A stretch of DNA of 64,000 nt, taken from contig NC_092096.1 in NCBI RefSeq assembly GCF_045679555.1, positions 31,701,624 to 31,765,623 of the forward strand. The letters run 5' to 3'. Shown in pieces: positions 59,501-64,000 of the stretch (position 1 is its first letter; each line of letters begins with the position of its first letter). The position numbers and the translations under genes were made by a program. The stretch is from Salvelinus alpinus. Lineage: Eukaryota; Chordata; Actinopteri; Salmoniformes; Salmonidae. The notes beneath the pieces were generated by a model. That model was given only the letters and a program-made list of their open reading frames with translations, ran no database searches and was not told the origin of the DNA.

Positions 59501-62500
59501 CTGTGCTGGTAGAGGGAGGCTGCCTCTCAAGTATTTGATCTAAAATATTGTAAAACTTAAAATCAACCTGCTCAGATCCAGATGAACTAGGAAGAGCACA
59601 GGTAGAGAGAGATTGCAAAATTAGAATCAAATCTGTAATCCAATTCACATTAGCAACATGACAAATGTATCAATAATAGAAGCTGAAATGCAATGACTAC
59701 CTGATGGTTTCCTGGCACTGCCGATAGCTGGCTTTCAATCGCTTTATCCTGGTGTGGCACTGCTCTGCAGTTCTGTAATAACCACGGATGTTGAGCTTTT
59801 CCGAAATCTCTGAGTATATGTGACCATTGTGAGGGCAGCGCTTCAGGTTCTGCTGCACAGTGTCGTCTCCCCAGAGCTCCAGGAGGATCACCGTCTCGCT
59901 GTCCACCCAGGGGATCTTCTTCCTGTCCTCTGGCACGCCCACTACAGCCTCTGGATGGATCAGAGTCAAAGGGAAAGAGTGTGTGAGAAAGATTGGCCCA
60001 ATCCCAAACCATCCACTCACCCTTATCCCTAAAACCTTGCTGACTTCGTATCACAGATATCAAAGAATGAGTCAGATATGCTAGGTTGAGTTTCTTCCCA
60101 GTCCTTCAAGTTGATCTTATTATAGTTTAGTAGTGAAAGAGGAACTGGTTAACCAGTAGAGAATGTGACCATACCCCTCTCCTGGGAAGAGTAAACAGAG
60201 CACTCGTTGTCTGCTGACCATGCTTCTCTAGACTCCATGTCAAGACAGTTTTCTGACACCTCCACGTATGAGGGAAGCTCATTCCCCAGTATTCTCTCCA
60301 GTAGGTCATAGAATTTGCATTCTACTTGCTCTCTGCCTTTCATGCTGCGTTTGGGGAAAGACAACAAAGCACATTTTCAAAACAAATCATTTTTCTGGCT
60401 CACATAGACAAAATGTAAGGCATCACAGGATATCAACCAAGAATGTAAAAGCCCGAGCATAGATCCATGTGGGACTCCCAATGCACAAAGAAAATGATTG
60501 TTAAACTATAACTGACATACTTGTTCTCGTAGCACTGTCGGAAACTCCGTTTCAGTCTTTTAACCCTCGTCTGGCACTGCTCTGCAGTCCGGATAAAGCC
60601 CTGGGCAGACATCTTTTGGGATATCACAGCAAAAATGTGCCCATTTCTATGCATACCCCTCAATTCCCTCTGCATTTTGTCATCTCCCCATATGTTGATT
60701 AGGGTGAGGGTCTCCAAGTCTGTCCAGGGAACACTTCTGGTTCCTTGAGTGGAAATAGAGACAAACACAAGAGCAGTGATCACTGATTATTAATCACTTG
60801 ATTGATTTAGATGAATCACATTGCACATTCCAAATGTAAAATCAGCTGTATTAATATTCAAGCAGGATGACCGCTTTATAAAGTGGAGGGCAACATGCTG
60901 CATGCAAACACACATTAGTCCCTTTCCCAAGAGCCAATATTATGTGATTTACCAAGAAAGGCACAATCGGACCATACCCATCTCTTCTAGACCAGAATGG
61001 CCAGGGAACTCCCAATCATCAGTGTCTTCTAGCTGGTCATCTGTCACCTCTTCAACATCATAGGTGACCTCAGGAACCGTTAAGGGGGACACATTCCCAA
61101 GTATTCGCTCTAGCTGGTCATAAAATTTACACTCCACTCTGTATATAGGGAATGGTTTCAGTGTGAGAATATAGACAAGCACATTCCAGGGATATTGTCC
61201 ATAACAAACAAAAATATAGAATAATTATAAATTATAAAGTATATATATATATTGCAAATGTTCTTCTGTAATGTACTCACTTCTGCTGGAGAGACTGACG
61301 AAAGCTGTTCTTCAATCGTTTGATCCTGGTCTGACACTGCTCTACAGTTCTCATGTAGCCTCTCTCAGACATGTTTTTGGAAATGAGAGTGAACACGTGG
61401 CGATTTTTGACACAGCCTTTCAGAACTCGCTGCACAGAGTCTTTTCCCCAAATGTCTATGAGGTTTAGAGTCTCATCATCCGACCAAGGGACTTTGGTGT
61501 CAATCGTCATGGGATAGGCAGCACCTTGGGGTTCTGGACACAAAAGGGTAAGTAAAACTGTTATGCATTTTCTTTTACCATGTACTGTATTTCACATTTC
61601 ATTCAGAATGAACAGAGATTCCACACCTGTGTATTCTCCCCATATCGAGATGAGAGGAGAGTCACTAGAAGATTCGATATTCACTGGAGAATCACTGTAA
61701 AAGAGGAACACAGCAATGTACATAAAGCAGATTTAAAATTCCCTCCCCAAGGGGGAATGGAAAAATGGAATGACATCAAAGGCATGCAGGGAGACACCAA
61801 TATGAGCTACTTCAATATCAGTTCTTACTGAAACAGAGGTGAATCTGCTTGTCGTTTCCGGGGAACCTCCGAACTGTCGCTCATTTTCCTCTTCGAGGGC
61901 AGAGTCTGCCCTCTCCTACTCTCATTTGCTGAAAATGATGTTCCCTCCTCCACAATTTCATCTGTTTCAATTCTGTCCCTCTGTTCATTTCGCTTCTGTC
62001 TTGTTCTCTCAGATATCCTCCTCTTGCCAGTCTCCAGATTTGATTGGTCAATGGGAATCTCAATAATCTCTTCTTTATTTGGATGGTTTGAGATTGGTGT
62101 GGCCTCTTGCAGGTGTTTTTGAGTATGTTTGTCAGCAGTAGTCCCCAGTTTTGTGACCGGAGGGAGAGACAGAGAGGAGAGGATGCAGTCGTTCATAGGT
62201 AAAGAGCAAATGTCTGAGAGAAATAGAGAATGAGGCTTAGTAAATCACTGCGACTTCTCACCCGTTTAGTTACAGTCAAATAATACATTTATAATCAAAG
62301 CAAAGTGATACAGTAGCAAAGATCATTACTCATTAGTCATAATTATCTACTAAGCCAGCCTTACCTTTTACGTCAACGTGTCCAAGATTTCTGTGATGTT
62401 CAATTAAAGCCTTCATTTGCTCTGGCGGAGTCGCTGATTGCAAACACTCATCCAGAACTGAGGGGGCTCCATCAAGCCATGACACCATCTGAGAAAGAGC

Positions 62501-63755
62501 CCTTAGTCATTAGCAGTGGTAGGTCATTAGCAGTGGTAGGTTAAATTTTAATACAATACATGCTGTATTCTGAAGGCTAACTGAAGGCGATAGTCAAGGT
62601 GCGTATGTGAAATAAAATGTTGAGTTCAATGGTAGCACCTGTGCAAAGTCTGGTACAGGCAGCAGCTCCTCCAGTCTGGAGAGGAACTCCCACAGGAGAA
62701 TCTCCAGTGCTGTGTCATACTTCTGGCCGTACTGTACTGGGAACACCTCCTGGGGGAGTTAGAAGACATAGAAAAAAATGGAACCGTGAGTGAGAGGGGG
62801 GAGGGAGAGAGAGAGAGAGAGAGAGAGAAAATGAGGGAGAGTGTCATCATCTCACCAGGAAGAAGTGCTCTTTCACACCTGGGTCTTGTAGCAGGGTTTG
62901 GACCAGCTCCAAGAAATTGGCCCCGGAGTTTTCTACTTGTGCATCAGTCACCTGTAACATGCACACACACCGCGGGAGATGAATTACCCAAACTATGTGT
63001 GTATTTCTTCCTATTGATTAAATGTATTTTATGCACATGAGGCTGCTGAGGGGAGAACGGCTCATAATAATTGCTGGAATAAAGTGAATGGAATAACACA
63101 TGGTAACCATGTGTTTGATACCATTCAATTTATGCCATTTCAGACATTACTATGAGCCCGTTCTCCCCAATTAAGGTGCCACCAGCCGCCTGTGGGTTAA
63201 TGTGCATAGTAAATCACCCACACAGTGGTCCCTGGGTGTAGTAATGGAAGCTTTGATTCTGTCCAGGTGGGGCTGGATGGTCTCAGGGTCGACTTGGTGA
63301 TCACCACGACACAACTCCAGAACCAGCTATGGTCACAAAAAAAGTATTTCAACGCTATCATCTGCGCTCTTGATACACTATCACCAGTGCGCTACTGGTT
63401 TACTGGTTCAACTATCAACCACTGTTCGACAGATTGGAGGAAACTAATATGGTTGTTAGCAATAGCTAAATGTACAAAAATAAACTACATTTCAGTCACT
63501 AAACAAATCCATCTGCAGAAACCCATGCACACACATCCACACACGTGCTAACCCTGGCTCTCAGTCCCAGGATGAGTTGGGCCCTCTGCCGGTAACTCAG
63601 CAGCTCTGGAACCATCTCTGTCACCGAGGTGACAAACTCCTCCAGCATCCCATAATGCATGACAAGTCCTTTCTGCACAACTTGCCACATAGCAGCTGAC
63701 AGAAGTTGCAGGGGTGGGGCCAAAAGCCGTAAATAAGAAATTGATAGAAGGGGAT
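56268..63755 (-). CDS. TIN2-N domain protein with eight SANT-like domains
   Basis: Predicted nuclear DNA-binding protein of 22 exons on the minus strand: five TIN2-N-like exons, two linker exons, then (SANT exon + linker exon) seven times and a final SANT exon. All junctions are GT-AG and all phases agree: SANT exons run phase 1 to 2, linker exons 2 to 1, so the frame continues from 63755 to the stop at 56268. The TIN2-N fold is known from shelterin TIN2 and, in fish, from the N-termini of some DNA-binding protein families; SANT/trihelix domains bind DNA. The function of the whole is unknown. The start may be an ATG at 63786 read through to exon 1, or lie in an exon beyond 63755. Exon coordinates are listed separately. 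Confidence 0.85.
56609..57213 (-). CDS. SANT unit 7 (S7 56970-57213; L7 56609-56757)
   Basis: S7: FPWSDSETQVLLSIWGSDEV, NRHIFTEISQAM, GYLRTAEQCQSRVKRLKANF. L7: EVECKFYDQFVQIFGNKYLS. Confidence 0.85.
57321..57954 (-). CDS. SANT unit 6 (S6 57708-57954; L6 57321-57457)
   Basis: S6: MPWSDRETQALLEVWGEDHV, NRHVFEYISRRM, GFIRTAEQCHTRIKRLKASF. L6: RECKFYDQMEEIFSRELNVD and an acidic tail. Its duplicate in the left copy has lost the first half. Confidence 0.83.
58139..58645 (-). CDS. SANT unit 5 (S5 58411-58645; L5 58139-58284)
   Basis: S5: TPWSEPETLALIELWGNEEV, NGHIFANIAEKL, HFKTAEQCHSRIKRLRKTY. L5: PLLFRYYRFLEPVLGND, the most altered linker (Cys lost). The acceptor of S5 is taken as the CAG ending at 58646. 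Confidence 0.8.
58724..59255 (-). CDS. SANT unit 4 (S4 58994-59255; L4 58724-58845)
   Basis: S4: GSWSDPETLALIDIWGEDEV, NGPIYMDISEKMHDQGYSKT, PEQCRWKVKSMRNNF; the most divergent unit (TAEQC becomes TPEQC). L4: LEYKFYNQLERILGHEAAS. A fragment of S4 is found at 40534-40607. Confidence 0.85.
59444..59950 (-). CDS. SANT unit 3 (S3 59701-59950; L3 59444-59586)
   Basis: S3: IPWVDSETVILLELWGDDTV, NGHIYSEISEKL, YYRTAEQCHTRIKRLKASY. L3: QVDFKFYNILDQILERQPPS; here the VECKFYDQL motif is more divergent (VDFKFYNIL). Confidence 0.85.
60175..60743 (-). CDS. SANT unit 2 (S2 60521-60743; L2 60175-60332)
   Basis: S2: VPWTDLETLTLINIWGDDKM, NGHIFAVISQKM, GFIRTAEQCQTRVKRLKRSF. L2: QVECKFYDLLERILGNELPS and an acidic tail. 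Both keep the phase rule. Confidence 0.85.
60978..61533 (-). CDS. SANT unit 1 (S1 61281-61533; L1 60978-61138)
   Basis: S1: VPWSDDETLNLIDIWGKDSV, NRHVFTLIS, GYMRTVEQCQTRIKRLKNSF, with the three Trp/Phe-type core positions of a trihelix fold. L1: VECKFYDQLERILGN followed by an acidic tail (VTYDVEEVTDDQLEDTDD). Confidence 0.85.
61627..62213 (-). CDS. Linker exons 6 and 7 (basic/acidic, nuclear-signal-like)
   Basis: Exon 6 is 61829-62213 and exon 7 is 61627-61694. Low-complexity charged sequence with basic clusters KRRISERTRQKR and PSKRKM and EVPRKRQ, likely nuclear localisation signals, and acidic stretches (KEEIIEIPID). Exon 7 is short and Ser-rich (NIESSSDSPL). Enters phase 1, leaves phase 1, joining into SANT unit 1. 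Confidence 0.75.
62365..63755 (-). CDS. TIN2-N-like domain exons (exons 1-5)
   Basis: Exons 63553-63755, 63222-63326, 62856-62951, 62639-62749 and 62365-62488. Text in order: YLRLLAPPLQLLSAAMWQVV, MHYGMLEEFVTSVTEMVPEL, SYRQRAQLILGLRAR; LVLELCRGDHQVDPETIQPH; VTDAQVENSGANFLELVQTL; EVFPVQYGQKYDTALEILLW; MVSWLDGAPSVLDECLQSAT. AA-x-WQVV, LEEF, P-x-L-x-x-YR and L-GL-A resemble the N-terminal helical domain of TIN2 (TINF2). Whether it binds shelterin partners cannot be told from sequence. Confidence 0.82.
62800..62829. repeat. GA microsatellite in intron 3
   Basis: (GAGA)n between exon 3 (62856-62951) and exon 4 (62639-62749) of the TIN2-N gene. Confidence 0.9.
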
Positions 63756-64000
63756 CTGTGAGAGAGAAATAATTATACTCACACATTAAAAACACTACTA
63801 AGATCTACCAGCTCATTGGGTATTTGCTGTTTCAAAGACATTACGTCATAGGACTGACTGGCCAACATTAGTGTAAGGGAGCCCTCTACTGGCCCTTCAA
63901 GACAAAAACAATGCCACATTATTTATTTAGCCACCCCATGCTTATACTGTAATTTGAGAATATGAATTAGTAGTGAGCCTGTGTTTAGTGAACATATGGG
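63756..64000. other. Upstream end of the TIN2-N gene
   Basis: On the minus strand an ATG at 63786 is in frame with exon 1 without splicing (MCEYNYFSLTD). A CTCTCACAG acceptor at 63756-63758 would instead imply an upstream exon. A short ATG frame (MSLKQQIPNEL then GTAGAT) exists near 63813-63848, but its phase does not fit exon 1. No promoter is recognised. Confidence 0.4.

Overview
This window is vertebrate genomic DNA from a salmonid fish (trout, salmon or charr group). The evidence is the repeat content: Tc1 elements with Sleeping-Beauty-type ends, a tRNA-derived SINE, L2- and Rex1/CR1-like LINEs, TTAA-flanked DNA elements, a PIF/Harbinger transposon and many solo LTRs of a TGTCACG...CGTGACA Gypsy-like group. 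The host genes are an immunoglobulin light-chain (IgL) locus of kappa-like organisation and, at the right end, a multi-exon gene of the TIN2-N / SANT-like class.

IgL locus (about 0.27-55.2 kb). V segments lie on the minus strand: five recognisable genes at 18.2, 22.6, 42.0, 48.1 and 54.8 kb, plus relics at 0.3, 8.1 and 11.8 kb. J and C segments lie on the plus strand: J1, J2 and C1 at 9.6-10.9 kb, J and C2 at 43.4-44.6 kb, and broken J segments at 3.5, 20.3, 33.9 and 51.5 kb. Intact V genes carry a 12-bp-spacer signal and intact J segments a 23-bp-spacer signal, so V-to-J joining must be by inversion. C1 and C2 differ at the isotype level. Four modules keep a J but have no C. A minisatellite of about 37 bp with two palindromes lies between V and J in nearly every module.

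Duplication history. About 15.8-28.4 kb and 45.5-60.1 kb are two copies of one segmental duplicon: Tc1, LTR, V, minisatellite, J without C, second V, SANT-exon array. An LTR in the same position and a C deletion with a matching junction occur in both copies and therefore predate the duplication. The left copy of the SANT array is decayed; the right copy is open.

TIN2-N / SANT-array gene (56.3-63.8 kb, minus strand). Five exons encode a domain like the N-terminus of the shelterin protein TIN2. Two linker exons follow, then eight SANT/trihelix-like exons alternating with seven short linker exons that carry a VECKFYDQLERILG-like motif. I checked the intron phases by hand: every SANT exon runs phase 1 to 2 and every linker exon phase 2 to 1, so the frame holds across 22 exons. 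This is the strongest candidate for something little described.

The rest is nested mobile DNA. The best preserved element is a two-gene PIF/Harbinger transposon (35.57-40.02 kb), which sits inside a solo LTR, which in turn sits where a C exon was lost.
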